The notes beneath the pieces were generated by a model. The model ran no database searches, was not told where the DNA came from, and saw only the letters and a program-made list of their open reading frames with translations. From the NCBI GenBank assembly GCA_026225945.1, contig JAMJFZ010000689.1, positions 62,001 through 126,000 of the forward strand: DNA of 64,000 bases. The letters run 5' to 3'. Within the stretch, counting starts at the first letter, position 1; each line of letters starts with the position of its first letter. Shown here one piece after another: positions 22,396 through 36,527 of this stretch. Origin of the DNA: Cricetomys ansorgei. Its lineage: Eukaryota; Chordata; Mammalia; Rodentia; Nesomyidae. The translations under genes and the position numbers were made by a program.

Positions 22396-24890
22396 TATCT
22401 TGTCAGTTCCCTCATATTATGCTGTCATTTCTTATTATGATACCATATATTTATATGGTTTGCATAATATCATATTGATTGTGATGTGATTTCTTCTAAT
22501 AAGGTGTCCTATATTTACATGGTTGATGTCATATTATGATTATGATGTCAGTTTCATCCAATTACGGTGACATATGCACACTGATTATACTATTATTATT
22601 CTTATTTTTTTATCCTTACAATATCACATCATTTCCTTCCAATGGTGATGTCACCACATCATATTGATGGTGTCACATCATTCAAATTATGATGTCTGTT
22701 CTTCCGAATTTTGCTGTCAAATCATTCATATTATGATATCATACATATACATTGTTGATAATTGTCACTACATTTATGATGTTGTTTCCTTATTATCATA
22801 CAGCTTATATTATGACTTATATTTACATGGCTGTTGTCATGTCATCCCAATTATGATGTCAATATCTTCCAATTATGATGTCATATATTTACAACATTCA
22901 TGTCAAAATTGTTGTCAGTTTCTTCCAATTGTGATATCTTTTAATGTCATTGATAATGTAACCTAATCCGCATTATGATGTCCTATCCACCAATTATCAT
23001 GTCATTTTCTTCAAATTGTGATGTCTCAGATCAACTTTGATAGTGTCATGTCATCACAATTATGATGAAATTTCCCTCATTCTTATGATGTCATAAACTT
23101 ACATTGTTGATGTCATATGCTGATTATGCTTTCACATTCTTCATTATCTGAGGTTATATATTCATACTGTTGAAGTAATATTGTGATTATGATGTTCACT
23201 TCTTCCAATTATGTTTTCACTTTCCTATTCTGATGTCATCTATTAATGTCATTGAAGTCACATTATCATAATTATGATGTCAGTCATTCCTATTATGCCA
23301 TGCCTTAATTTTTGACGACATATAGTTACGTAGTTGATGTCACATCTTCATGATTGTGATGAGAGTTTCCTCAAATTATGAGATCATATATTGACATTGA
23401 TAATTCCACATAGTTCCAATTATGTCAATACCTTCAAAATTCAATAGCATTCTTCTGTTCAGACATATATATATATTTTTCATGCCATATTTTTGTCACT
23501 TTCTTCTAATTATAATGTCATATTGATGGTTGAATATCATACCAATTATGGGATAAGTTCCTTGTAAATATGCTGTGATGTCCTTTTTATTATTATTTTA
23601 TATTTACCCTCTTGATATTACAAATTTGCAATTATGTCAGTTCCTTTCATTTATGATGAGATATATTTACTTTGATGATGTTACATAATCCACATTATGA
23701 TGCCATGTCCTTCCAATTATCAGGTGACTTGGTTCCAATTTTGATGTCACATTCTTACAATTGATAGGGTGGTATAACATCCCAGTTAAGCTGTCAGTTC
23801 CTTCCAAATATAATGTCATATCATTCTCATTATGTTGGTATATATTTGTGTTATTTATTGCACATGATATTATGATGGTGTCAGATTACACTAATTATTT
23901 TGACATGTCTCTAATTATCACATTATTTCTTTCTATGATATCACATACATAATTTAATAGTGTTATATTATCTCGATTATGCTCTCACATCCTTACATTG
24001 ATTGTGGCACATCATCTCAATTATGTCTGCTTCTTTGAATTATAATGATGTGTATTTACACTGATGATATCAAATCACCTTAATTATGATGTCAATACCT
24101 TACAAATATATCATGTCCTTCTTGTGATGTCATATATTTACATTGATGCCACATAATTCTCATATGATGTGAAATCCTTCTTATGACCATGTACTTTTAT
24201 TGCAATTGTGATGTTACATACTTATATTGATGCTGTTATGTCATCTGAATTATGATGTCAGTTTCATCCAATTATTTTGTCATGTGCTTATGATATCATA
24301 TATTTACATTATTAAAACATCATCTTCTGATGTCAGTTTCTTCAAATTGTGATGTCATTTATTGACACTGATAATCTCCCATAAACCTGATTTTGGTGTC
24401 AGTTATTTTCAAATATGATGTCATATATTTACACTGTTTATGTCACAGTATCATTTATGATGTCAGTTTCTTCTGATTATGATGAACATTGCTGATGGTA
24501 CATAACCCAAATTAAGTCACACTCTTACAATTATCATATTTCCTTTCAATTATGATGTCACATCCTCAGGTTTATGGTTACACTTCACCCCTATCAAGAT
24601 GTTAGTTCCGACCATTCATGCTGTGATAACCTTCTTACTAGGATATCATTTATTTACATTGTTGATGTCACATCATCACAACTATGATGTCATTTCCTCT
24701 AATTATGATGGCATATATTTACATTAATGATGATGTCATATAATACACATTATGATGTCATATACTTCAAATCATCAGATGATTTCATTCCAATTATGAT
24801 GACAAATCCTGACATTGATTGTATCACAGCATCCCACTCATAATGTCAGTTCCATTCAATTATGCTGTTGTAACCTTCTGTGATGATTCC
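22396..24890 (+). repeat. CRE-like minisatellite, truncated block, unit 2 end
   Basis: Begins abruptly inside the satellite, at a point equivalent to 37718 in unit 3 and about 13388 in unit 1, directly fused to the exon-like part of cassette D. From there it is colinear with the other long blocks up to segment A. Confidence 0.9.
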
Positions 24891-26130
24891 AAGTGTAGTA
24901 AGGGCTCTGTTTCACAAAGTTCCAGTGCTAGAATGACTTTGATTGACCCTTCAATGCCCTTGACAGAAATTCACTAACACCTTCCACTTATATTCTTTAC
25001 TGTCAAAGGCCTCTCACCGAAAGATAAGAGTTGGAATGATGTAACAAATGCTGATGTTAATAAAAATGAAACTAATGGCAGGACCTTGGGAAATACAAAT
25101 ATGCAGAAATTTGAGTCTTCCTAGAGTCTAGGACTGAGACATACATTTAGATTTTAATAATTGATATTAGTAAGCATAAGACAGGAGGTGGAAGAAGAAT
25201 TATTAAAGAAGAAACAAACTAGAGAAATTCTAGAAGCTGATGAGCTGTAGCTGGATAATCAGGTTTTCATGTCCAGCTTCAGAAATAAAGAATTAATATG
25301 GGTGGGGAGAGAGATCATGTACTTAATGATAAGCCTTGGTATGTTCCTGAAAATAAAGTAAGCATTTCTAGTAGTCCTAATGTCCTTTTAACCTTTACAG
25401 GACTGTAATAAAGATAGGGATTGTATTGAAATAAGAGTTCATGACAGAGTCACAGCTGCCTGTCCTCCTGCGCAAACATATCAAATAAAGATTTTTTCTG
25501 ATAGTATGGAAAGACAAACAGCAGAGTGCTTTTGATTTTTAAGTATCAAAGAAAAGGATGGTGGTTTTATGTTAAACAGAACAGAGAAAGGAAAGAAGAA
25601 TTTAACAAGGGTCAAAAGTGACTTTTGTTAAAAAGATATGTTTGATGTAACAGGCATTATAATCCATTAAGTCTATGTTGAACTTAAACAGAGTGAAACT
25701 CAAGTAGCATCATCCTTTCTAGCATTTCTTTAACAATAAGGCTTTATGGAACCAATTTTAAGGAGAAAGGTGTTGAGTTAAAGAAAACTGATTTTATCAT
25801 AATGTTAGCTTTTAGTTTTGACAAAATTTGCTATTTGCCTGCTTTGTTGATTTTAATATACTTATATTATCAAGGAAGACTTTACAAAACTGACTTCCAG
25901 AGTGTATGTAATCAATCATCAAAGTCTTAAAGGAAATGATTTTGTGCATAAAGAAAGCCTTTGACAGTCACAAATTGTCAGAATAGGTCAACTCATACCA
26001 AGATGTGCTTCCTCTCTGTCAGTCTCTTATAAAAAAAACTAAATGATGTCCTGCATCTGATTCTTCGTCATCTCTCTCTCATAAATCCACTTTAAGCTCT
26101 GCCCTCACCAAGGCTGGACCTCAGCAGTTC
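24891..26130. repeat. Segment A, unit 3
   Basis: Colinear copy of segment A with a few small deletions, for example about 40 bases near 25455. The TATA-like element near 26028 is extended by extra A residues. No coding signal. Confidence 0.8.
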
Positions 26131-27180
26131 TGATTATGATAGCATATACTTACAATGTTGTTCTGACACCATCATGATTATGATGAAATTTGCTTCTGAA
26201 CTTTTTATTACAGTGCTGATGTCACAGTATCCACATTAAGAAGTCATTTCTTTCAATTATCACATTATTTCCTTCCAATTATGAAAATATGTCATATCCT
26301 CAAGGTGATGGTGATAGTGTAATTTTCTTCCATATATGCTGAAATATCTTCCTTATTTTGATTTACTTTCTTTATACTGTTGAAGTCACATCACAGTTGT
26401 GATGTCATTTTCTTACAATTGTGATAACAAATGTTTACATTCATGATGTCACAAAATCCACATTGCGATATCAGTCTTACAATGATCAGATAATTTGTTC
26501 CAATTATGATGACCTCGTCTGGCATTTATTTTGTCACATCATCCAAATTATGATGTCTGTTCTGTCCAAACATGCTTTCTTGTATTTCTTATTATGGTGT
26601 CATATATTTACATCGTCAACATCATGTCATAACGAATATGGTGTCCATTTCATCCAATAATTATTACATATACTTAACTACATTGGTGTTAACACATCAT
26701 ACTATTTATGATGTCAGTTCTTTTTTTCATTATGATAACACATATTTACCTGTATGATGTCACATTGTTACTATGCTGTCAGTTTCTTCACAATATGATG
26801 TCATGTGTTAGCACTGGTAATGTCATATAACCTAAATTATGTCATATTCTTCCATTTCTCAACTCAGTCTTCCAATTTTGATAATATATATTTGCATTGA
26901 TAGTGACATATCATACCAAATATGGAAACTTCTTCCAACTAGGATGTCATCTCCAAATTGTGATGAGTATTTACATTTTTTATCTCACTCCATCACAAAT
27001 ATTATGCCAGTATTTTTCTAATTGTGATGACATATTTTACATTAAGGATGATGTCATGTTGTCCACATTAGGATGGTCTATCCTTCATTAACACATATTT
27101 TCCTTCCAATTGTGATGTCACAGACCTACATTGTCAGTGTCACATCATCAAATTGTATCACATAGTTACATTGTTGATGT
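26131..27180 (+). repeat. CRE-like minisatellite between A and B, unit 3
   Basis: Equivalent of 1538-2594. At the position of the perfect CRE it has TGATGTCA and no E-box (near 26750), so the CpG is absent here. Confidence 0.9.
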
Positions 27181-27294
27181 CACAGAAAACTGCAGTCATC
27201 AACAGTGTCTCAAGACCTTCAGTCCCCAAAGATATAAGGACCAACATTTGCTGAAATGTAGAGTGTAACAGTATGTTGATGTGTGTGGGCTCAC

Positions 27295-27403
27295 CTAGGA
27301 CAACAAAGTGGCATAATGCTAGATGAAATCCCTCCCAGACTTTAGCTGAGGGAACCACTGTCATGGCAAGCACCATGCTGAACAGAGAAAACTTTACTGT
27401 CAC
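27295..27403 (-). other. Candidate first exon with signal-peptide-like start, unit 3
   Basis: On the minus strand an ATG at 27403 opens a 109-nt frame (36 codons plus one base) ending exactly at CCTAG|GTGAGC, a good splice donor match. The encoded start has a basic residue at position 4, a hydrophobic stretch rich in L, V and M over about residues 5-17, and VPSA at residues 17-20, which fits a secretory signal with cleavage after the Ala. Downstream is FHLALCHFVVL. I do not recognise the family and find no convincing second exon. It could be a chance frame in dead DNA. Open in units 3 and 5 only. Confidence 0.25.
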
Positions 27404-28936
27404 TGCTCAGGTGTTTTTATTGATATAGAATTCCTCAGGTGTTCTACTTATTGCACATGCAGAGCATGACCAAACAAACATCACCAACATAAATCCAGCA
27501 CTTGCAGACACTACTAAACACCAAGACCTAGGCTGACCCTCACCCAACAGTGCACAAAATTATTTTAAACATAACTAAAAATAAACTTCCACAACTACAG
27601 AGGAATATAAAATATACAAACAAAAGAACAACAACAACAACAAAACTACAAGCATACAGCATCTCAACTGCTCCCTGCCTGTTGGCTGCATGACAGGGAA
27701 TCAAAGGAATTTTTCTCGGGTCATCAGGAAACTTTTATGATCTCACAGACAGTCACAATTTAACCGCGGTGTTTGGGTGTCTCTGATTCTTTTACTTGCT
27801 CTAGAGATTTTTTACCTCCTACTGGTTTGACTCATGCAACATTGATTTGAGTGTTTGTGCATAGTCTTATTGTATATTTTCATGCTGTATTCTGTTGATA
27901 TCCTTGTGAGACCTGTTCTTTTCTGATGGGAAATAGAAGACCAGCACATCTGTGAGGGCAGAGGGCATGGATAGGTAGAAGAAAAAAAACTGATGTCATG
28001 ATGTATTATTGCATGAGAGAAGAATACAATAAACAAAAAATTCTGCTGAGAAGGTGCCACATTAGAGATAAACACCTACTTCATCAACCAAGTCTTAGTC
28101 TAAGAAATAAGTTCAAAATCTGATGAGTACATACCCAGTGGACAATTTACCCATTTGGATACCTCAGAAGACCAAGGTTTCCAATCCATCGTGACAATTC
28201 ATAGGAAACAAGAATTTCTCCACCAAAATTCTTTGATCAACTTATACATAACTGTAACCTGTGCCAGCTGACATTACTATCTTTAGTTCAACTGCCAGAT
28301 GTGAAATCAAGCTTTCAAGACTTAAGCAATGGCTTGATTTAAACCGACATATGCTGAAATGAAAGGCTGCAGCAGTTACTGACATTAAGTAAAACAAAAG
28401 AAAAACAAAAATAAACCCAAGTACCACAGCATCTAAGCTGCTACATTCCTGTTGGCTCTTTGACAGGGGATAATGAGAATCTCATTGGTGTCATGACTAA
28501 ACCATTGTGATCTCATACACAGTAACAAGTTAATAAACTTTCTAGTGTCACACAGTTCCCACTCACTCATGACACTTCAATATAAACTTATTTACTTTTT
28601 CCAATATCACAAGTCTATCTTTGAGTTCTAACTCCTTTTTACTTCTCTTACCAATACTGCTGTAAAGCACACAAGTGAATGAAGGTATTACATTGACAGT
28701 CTAGTAGATTCATAGATTCTTAGACATACTTCAGATACACATGTTTTCATATCACTAGACTGGAGATGAACACTGATGTGTGTACTGCCTTCAGCTCCTT
28801 CCAACTCAAAAGGACACATGTTCTCTATAATACGTTCTTTTGAGTAGGGGAACCAAAACCCAGTGGAGAGATGCAAAGTACTAGAGGATATAGAGTTACA
28901 AATATCTCTTCCTGAACAAAAACACCAACACTGAAA

Positions 28937-28975
28937 TACACACACACACTCACACACACACACACACACACACAC
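28937..28975 (+). repeat. CA microsatellite, unit 3
   Basis: CA run with one ACTC interruption near 28950. Confidence 0.95.
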
Positions 28976-30039
28976 GATACATAAGATGGCATACATGCTG
29001 ACAAATCTCCATACTTCTGTTAATTCACTAGCACAGGTACCAAGAACAGATACTTATTTGTGGATTTCTGGACAATTGACATTTTACCTTGGGAAAGGCT
29101 TTTCATATGCAAACACGAAGTCTTTGACAAAATAAGGAATAAACTGCACAAGCTGCTTCCTCACTATTGATATTTTTGGAATGACCAGAGAATAACACAA
29201 CACTCATGGTTCCTTCTAGACATTCTGCCCACCACCACCCTCTCCTGTACAACCAGAATCCAGGATCTATTGTACTGCTGAACACTGAATTGTATGCATT
29301 TTGGCCTGCTATGAATTCTCACCAGGAGCCGGCTATGTAATTCAATTGACTGATGACCTGCTGTTCACACAGATGTCAGTCTATTTCAATCAATATTCAA
29401 GACATAAGAATAGACAATTGTTCCAACTATAGAAAATAATTAGCTCTTTGTTCCATTCATTATAACCTGTATCATTCTAAACTTCTGTTGATGGTTGTGA
29501 CTGCATGGGGCACACAGCAAAGATTGATCATTGTTCCTTTTTTTTTAAAAAAAAAGGAGGGGACAAGTAATAAATGTGATATCCTAATTAATTACATACC
29601 TAACACCATTTACCAGGTTTTCTGTACATTGTGAGGCCTGGCTTCCGTTCTAGGAAAGGTACACAGTATGTATATTTACTCACTACTTCATGGAAACTAT
29701 AACATCTATTGCCTACCAATGATTACAATTAGCCAATGATTTTATATACTCAGTCACAAGGATGGGCAATTATACTAATGAGAATACATGCTTCTGAAAA
29801 TTGTACAACAAGTGTCAACATGCGCTCCTCTTCAGAATTGTGATTGTATGGGGATTCCAACATAGAACAATCTTTCTTTTTTAAGCTTTAAGGTGACAAG
29901 AAGCAAAGGAACTGAACTTCATCTACAAAGACAGAATATACTCCCTGACCTCTGAAAAATCGAAGGCTTGTATTACAATCAGGGGAAGAACACATTATGT
30001 GTGATCTTAGGCTAATATGTCAGATTATTGAGCCCCAGG

Positions 30040-31839
30040 CCCTACCATGGATTACAATAAAGTCCTATGATATCCATTCTTCTACTGTATCCAGGGAACA
30101 ACTTGCCAAAAAGAATGAACACATGACATGAAAATATGATAGCTCAAAGCATTTCTCAACCTGGATCCTCGTATGCATCCTGGGGAACCTGACCAAGGTG
30201 GACTTAAGTAACACCAGATTTAAACTGATTCAACTATTCCAGGAGTCATGTTTTCTACATAACCCACACAAGCAACAAAACCTCAAAAAAGCAAACTCTT
30301 TCCATGTCATTGATTTGTAATATACTTTGATCCGTATATGAAGGGTTCCGGTTCTATAATTTTCTCCATGAATAATAACACAACATTCAGCTTTTTGATG
30401 ATACAAATCTTTTAGCTGTAAAAGATTCCTTGTCTGCAAATCAAGCTACAGTACCCCCAACTCCTTAAAATAACAATGGATTTGAAGTTTTTCTTTCAAA
30501 AATATTGTCTGACAGGTACGTGGACTAAGAGTAACCATACAGCTCTTCTAATGAAAGACATTTAAAATGAGAAAGAAAAATAAGAAGGAAAGAATAAAAT
30601 AAAATGAAAGATGAAGAAATAAATCTAATTAGGAGTGAATAATAAAGATAGAATAATAAAATAGTAACAATATATAAAATATAAATGTAATAAATATTTA
30701 CTTATTAAATAAATAAATGTATAAAATAAATGAATATATAAAATATAAATGTAAGAAATGAAAATAAAAAATATATAAAATATGAAAATAATAATAAAAT
30801 AATAAAGGTAAAAATAAGATATGATAAGGAGGCATGGATGTAGAAAAGAAGAATTGAGGATGAATGGATGAGTTGAAAGTAGGACAGATGATTAGGAATG
30901 TTGTATTAAGTAGATAGTGGCGTATATGCCAAGAAATGGGCTATGAGTGTGTATAGAGAACAGAGAAGGAAGTTTGGGACAGTGATTGGGGTTGTGTTAA
31001 ATTTGGATCTCTCATTTTTTCTACTAGGAAAACAAGAAAGAGCCTAATAAGTTCCTCTTTGCCAAGCCCCATATGCACTCCCGGGTGACTACTGTTATGC
31101 ATCGTTGCTAAATATGGCCACAATGGGCACATGGAACTGCGTTTTTATCTCTGCTAGAACAAGAAATCTAGAACTCTGCATGCCTCAGGAGATTGCACTA
31201 GTGACCAGCGTCACAATACTTCAAATTCCAAATGCTATAAGGGACCAGTGCCATGTTCTGAAGGAAGCAGACCACCCTCACTGCAAGGCCTGAAAAGAAA
31301 CCCTAGGAAAGAAAGCAGTGTGTGTATCACCAAGACAATTCTGATTCAGGGCAGTATTTCATCTGCAATATCACATGCTTTTAACCTAGGTCCATTTAAT
31401 GTGCCCTCTGTAGAGACAATTTTCCCTTTTTTCTGCCTATTCAAAGACTCCTATGTGGCATCCCACTCACTTTTTAGGCAATGCTGCAAAATGATATTAT
31501 CCCCATGTTGAGTAAGTGGAATGGACTTAGGTTTGAAGATTGTACAGGACTCTCATTTCCAAGGAATATAGACACTGTCTGGTAAATTAGCTCTACCTCA
31601 ATGAGAGAACCCATTCGAAAAGATAACTTGAATTCCACTATTAGCTGGATGAGCCTGAAGAAGTCTGAAGAAAAAATCATTGACACTGGATCCAAAGACA
31701 GAGAAGACATCCCAGAATGAAATTGCAAAATCCTGATTTGTACACGGTTCAGGAACCTCAGCTGTCATCATTGCCCCATGTTTAACTGTCAAGGGATTTC
31801 AAGTGATTTCCATACACCTTTAACTGATTAATATTAGGT
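30040..31839 (+). pseudogene. Cassette D, unit 3
   Basis: Full-length copy with AT-rich tract (30555-30820) and exon-like region from 31028. The + strand frame is broken by stops (for example just after KA at 31291) and shifts into other frames downstream. Homology to cassette D' is visible in both the putative exon (the YC-ASLL core) and further on (ILIQGSIS, HSLF), so D and D' descend from one ancestral sequence. Neither strand holds an unbroken gene. Confidence 0.45.
30600..30815. repeat. AT-rich low-complexity tract, unit 3
   Basis: Same position as in unit 2 with more substitutions and a shorter middle. Confidence 0.9.
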
Positions 31840-34271
31840 CCCATGCTACTCATTCTTCTACCTACAAATACAGAGTAGCTTGCCAAGTAGGCATGCATGA
31901 TATTCCAAGGAGGAAAAAAGATGCCTGGTAGGCTTTCTCAACTGTAATCACTTCATTCCTCCTGGGAATCTACACCAAGGTGGAGTGAAGTGACCCCAGA
32001 TTAAAAATGGGTCAGCTAGCCCAAGAAACATTTTTCCTACATAAGCTACATAAGCAGTGTAAGTGGACACAGGAAACTCTTCCGATTCACTAAATTTAAC
32101 CTCCATTGTATACCTTCATAGAGATCTCTGCTTCTCCCCATTTTCACCATGAAGAAAGTCTTAAATGTCTGCTTACTAAAGCTAGCTGTGGCAGATGCCT
32201 AATCTACAGACCACGGCACAGTGCTCACAAAACCCTGTATTAGTTCTGGTTTCTTGCCTAAACATTATCTGACACGTAATTGGTCCATGATAGAGCTATC
32301 CTAAGAGAGGACATTTAAAACAAATAAAAACAAAGAAATCAAAGAGGAAAAAAGCAATGAAGAAAGAAAGAAGCAAAAAGAAACTAAACAGAGGCAGAAA
32401 GGAACATGAATAAGAAAAGAACAAAGGATAAATGATGGGAAGTAGATAGTCATCTATGTAGGAAAGAAAACAGGGTGAATGGCAAGAAGGACAGGTAATT
32501 GGGAAGGTTTTACTTATGTAGTTAGTGGTGGATATTCTCCACTATAGAGTTAACTTTAGGTGAAAAGAAATAATTAGAAAAGAAGAAATGAATGAGAAAT
32601 GAAATGAATACAAGTGCTTTGTTAAGATCAAAAAAGTGTGGATTACTCTAATAGTAGTATTTTCTCAAAAATGATATTGAGTAATTACTATTTCTCGTAC
32701 CTAGGGAAGGCTATTTCTTCCACTACAACATTTCTTCCTTTCTATAGATCATTGCTTAGGACTGTGGTCTTCTGCTGTTTCATTTTGCCTATCTATTGTT
32801 AGGATTTTCCAACTTCGGTTTAGCCTGTCATTCATGTCAACTTTTGTTAAGGTGGATAGAAGAATCAGGGTACGTGGGAAGTTTTGGAGAGAACAAATAG
32901 AAGTGGAAAATATGATTATCTACAAATCAAAAAATAAAAGCAAAAACAAACAGTGAAGGGAAGAACTGTATGTTCCCACCTGGATGAGCTTCGGCCAAAA
33001 TTAGCAGAACATGTAGTGTTCCATAAATGAGTTATGGGTACCTGTGGAGAGCAGAGAAATCACCTTGGGACAATGAATCGGGCTGTGTGAATTTGAGATA
33101 TCTATGTTTTCTGCTAGGAAGTCAGGAATGGAGCCCATCAACTCTCCCCCATCCCCAAGCCCCAAAAGTTAGACTGTTGTGTGAATACTGTTTCCATCCC
33201 TGCTAAGCCCCTTTGTCTATATGAGGTCAAGAAATCTAGAACACCACTTACCTCAAGAAACTGCACTTTTCACCAGGGTAACCAGACCATGGGCAGAATG
33301 AGCAGTTGGGGTGTCCTGGAGGAAGCAAGCTTCCCTTGAATCCAAAGTAAAGTAGTGTTTGCATTACCATGACAATTCTGATTTGGGGTAGCATTTCACC
33401 TGGAATGAAATAAGACATGCTGCTTATAACATAGGTCCATTTACTGGGAAGTCTCTATAACTGCTTAACATAAGAGTCCCAGATGGCAAACCACTCACTA
33501 TTTTAGGCAATTACGCCATGTGATGTATTCCCCATCTTGGTAAATGGTCTTAGGGATGAAGATTGAGCAGGATCTTATTTTCAAGGATCAGATATACTGT
33601 GTAGTAAAATGGCACGTCAATCATAATTTATTATACATTATGGAAACCCATTCTTAGGTGGATGAGGATACAGGATCCTGAGGTATAATATCACTGATAC
33701 TGGGCCAAAGTCAGAGCTGAGATGCCCCCAGCGTGGAATAACAACTCCTGCATTGTAGAGGGTGCAGTACTCGAACCTGTGGTCTTGGCCATAATTAATT
33801 TTGACATACAAAGCAGTCAGTCTTCCCTGGTGTTAATGACACAGTGAACACAGGCACCAAGAAATCATAAATATTAGAAGTTCAAAGAGGCTATAGTAGT
33901 GAAAACACCTACCTCACCCCCAGAAACCATTCTATTAAATAACTATAGCTTGTGAGAACTAGTACACAATGTCAAACTCATCTAGTCCTCGATACCTCAG
34001 ATGCCTTCAGCTTTTTATACAAAGTTGAAAACCTTGCAAGAGAAGATATCCACAGACTACAGCCTATGTTATCAGTGAACCTTGCCTTGGGTTCTACTGA
34101 GAGGTACAATTTAGTATCCAGGACTTGTGTCATAGTTTTATTGGAAACATCATCACTAAAGTAGTAATGCAGAAATTCACCTTTGCAAAAATGTAGGAAT
34201 AAAAGTTGTTACTGGATATTTTGGAGTCATGCTAATACCGAAACATCACAAAGATTCAAAAAGTAATAGAA
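31840..34271. pseudogene. Cassette D', unit 3
   Basis: Colinear with 6840-9240. Acceptor-like CTAG on the + strand ends at 33117. The minus-strand 148-nt open stretch is 33252-33399. Several indels relative to unit 1 shift other frames, for example in the 33430-33500 region. No gene product can be named. Confidence 0.45.
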
Positions 34272-35985
34272 TTATATGCCCATTTCATTTTTCAACATAG
34301 TTGCAAATGAACTTAAAAAAATACTTACAAAGCACATCCAAGAACACATTAAAATGATTATTCACCATGATTGAATAGCCTTGATCCCAGAGAAGAAGGG
34401 ATCTTTCAATACAAAAAAATAAATCAATTTAATCCACGGCATAAACAAATTAATAGAAAAAAACTACATCATCATCTTACTAAAATGTGAAAAAGCTTTT
34501 GATAATATCAAACAACCCTTCAAAATAAACCTTATGGAGAGATTGAGGATAAAAAGGCCATATCGAAACATAATAAAGGTAAATAACAGCAACCCTACTG
34601 ACAATATCAAATTAAATAGAGGAAAATTCAAAGCTATTTCACTAAAATCAGAAGGAAGATGGGGCTGTTCCCTCCATTTATAAATATTGAATAGAGTAAT
34701 TAAAGTACTAGCAAGAACAATGAGACAAGAGAAGGAGATTAAGGGAATATGAATTCACAAGGAAACAGTCAAAGTATCCTTATTTGCAGATGAGATATTA
34801 TATATAAATGACCTCAAAACTGGATCACGGAACTCCTATAGTTGGTCAACAACTTCAGTGATATGGGTGGCTACAAGATAAACTGAAAAAAAAATCTGTA
34901 GCCCTCCTATATACAAATGACAAATAGAGAGGAAAAGAAATAAGAGAAAAAATACTCTTCACAATAGATAGAAATAACATAAGGTATCTTTGGCAACTCT
35001 AACCAAGCAAGTGAAAGACTTGAGTGACAAAATCTTTATGTCCTTGAAGAAGGAATTTGAAGATCTCAAAAGATGGAAAGAAATCACATGCTCCTGAGTT
35101 GGTAAGATTAACATAGTAAAAATGGCCACTGTACTAAAAATAATCTAAGGAATCAATGCAATCCCTATGAAAATCCCAATATACTTCTTTAGACACATTA
35201 AAAGGGCAATACACTACTTCATATGTGGAAATAAAAACTTTGGATACCTAAAAAATTCCTGAAAAATAAAAGAACTTCTAGAGGTATCAAGATCCCTGAT
35301 CTTAATCTGTACTACAGAGCCATAGTAATAAAAACTTCATGGTATTGGCACAAAAACAGACATGATGACCAATGGAACAGAATAAATGATACAGATATAT
35401 ATCCACACATCTAAAGATACTGATGCTTTATAAAGAAGCTAGAAAAATACAATGACAAAAAGGAAGCAGATTTAACAAATGGTGTTTGCCTAATTGGATG
35501 TCTGAGATAGAAGAATGCAAATAGATCCATATCTATTACTGAGTACAAACATCAAGTCCAAATGGATCTAAGTTCTTAATATAAAAACAGATATACTGAA
35601 TCTGATTGATGAGATAGTAGGGAATAGCCTTGAGAGCAGTGGCACAGGAGGCAACTTTTTGAACAGAACACTGAAAGGTCAGGAACAAAGATTAAAGATT
35701 AATAAGAGGACCTCATGAAACTGAAAAGCTTCTGTAAGGAAAATGACATTGTCAACAGGGCAAAACAGAAGCCTACAGAATGGAAAGATATTGACCAACT
35801 CTACTTCCAATAGAGAGTTAACATCCAAAAGAAATAAAAATTGCAAGAATCTACATGTCAACAAAACAAATAACCCAATTAAAAATGAGGTGCATATCTA
35901 AACAAACAATTCACAAAAGAGGAATGTCAAATGGCTGAGAAACAGTTAAAGAAATGCTCAACATCTTTATGCATTTGGGATGGCT
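34272..35985 (+). mobile_element. LINE-1 ORF2 fragment, unit 3
   Basis: Same ends as the unit 1 copy. FADE at 34783-34794, and motif A is further changed (LLKCEKAF). Shared ends show it was duplicated with the unit rather than inserted independently. Confidence 0.9.
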
Positions 35986-36527
35986 CTCTAAGGGCAATCA
36001 ACTACTGAGTATATCAGACAGTTTGTGTGGGTGTGGCTTGTAGGTGGGTGAAGGGGTTCAAGGTGGAGGTTAGAATAGGGAAAGATTTAGGGATGCTTGT
36101 TAGGCTCAGGACTTGTGAAGCATAAACCATGGGGTCTTCAATGACACTGCAATGAGACACTTTCCTCCATTCTGTGTGCTAGTAGGTTTAGAAAATGCTT
36201 CCTCATTCCAAAGGAATGCTCCAGAAACACATGACAATCTGTAACACAGCAGAGAGGACTCAGAAACAAAATATAGACATTTGGGACAGGGACTGGAATC
36301 TGTCCCTTTGTGACCAAGCAAGGACATTCTGACTTGGACCTGCCCAGAAATCCTGCTGCAGTCTACTCCACTTCACACACCAAGGTGATCACTAAAGCTT
36401 CCACAACAGACCTGGTTGTCATGACACTGAGTGACCATGGCCACATCCAAGCATTTAGGTAAAGGATTCCTGACAGGAAGGCTCTCCTGGGCTAACATTT
36501 GACACATACACATTCAAGGGATGTGTG
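35986..36527. repeat. Segment P, unit 3
   Basis: Colinear with 10946-11490. The minus-strand frame is reduced to 73 codons (36106-36327). No gene called. Confidence 0.75.

Larger units (their letters stand above)
15956..24890 (+). repeat. Macrosatellite unit 2 (short)
   Basis: Unit of 8.9 kb. It matches unit 1 and unit 3 through A, satellite, B/C, the AT-rich tract and the start of cassette D. At 22395/22396 it jumps straight into satellite that in unit 3 lies near 37718. Compared with unit 3 about 6.4 kb is missing, including D', L1 and P. Confidence 0.9.
27181..30039. repeat. Segment B/C, unit 3
   Basis: Colinear with unit 2. The minus-strand signal-peptide-like exon is open here (27295-27403). 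The sub-block from 28383 carries private variants that reappear in the extra duplicate of unit 1 (4689 onward). Confidence 0.7.
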
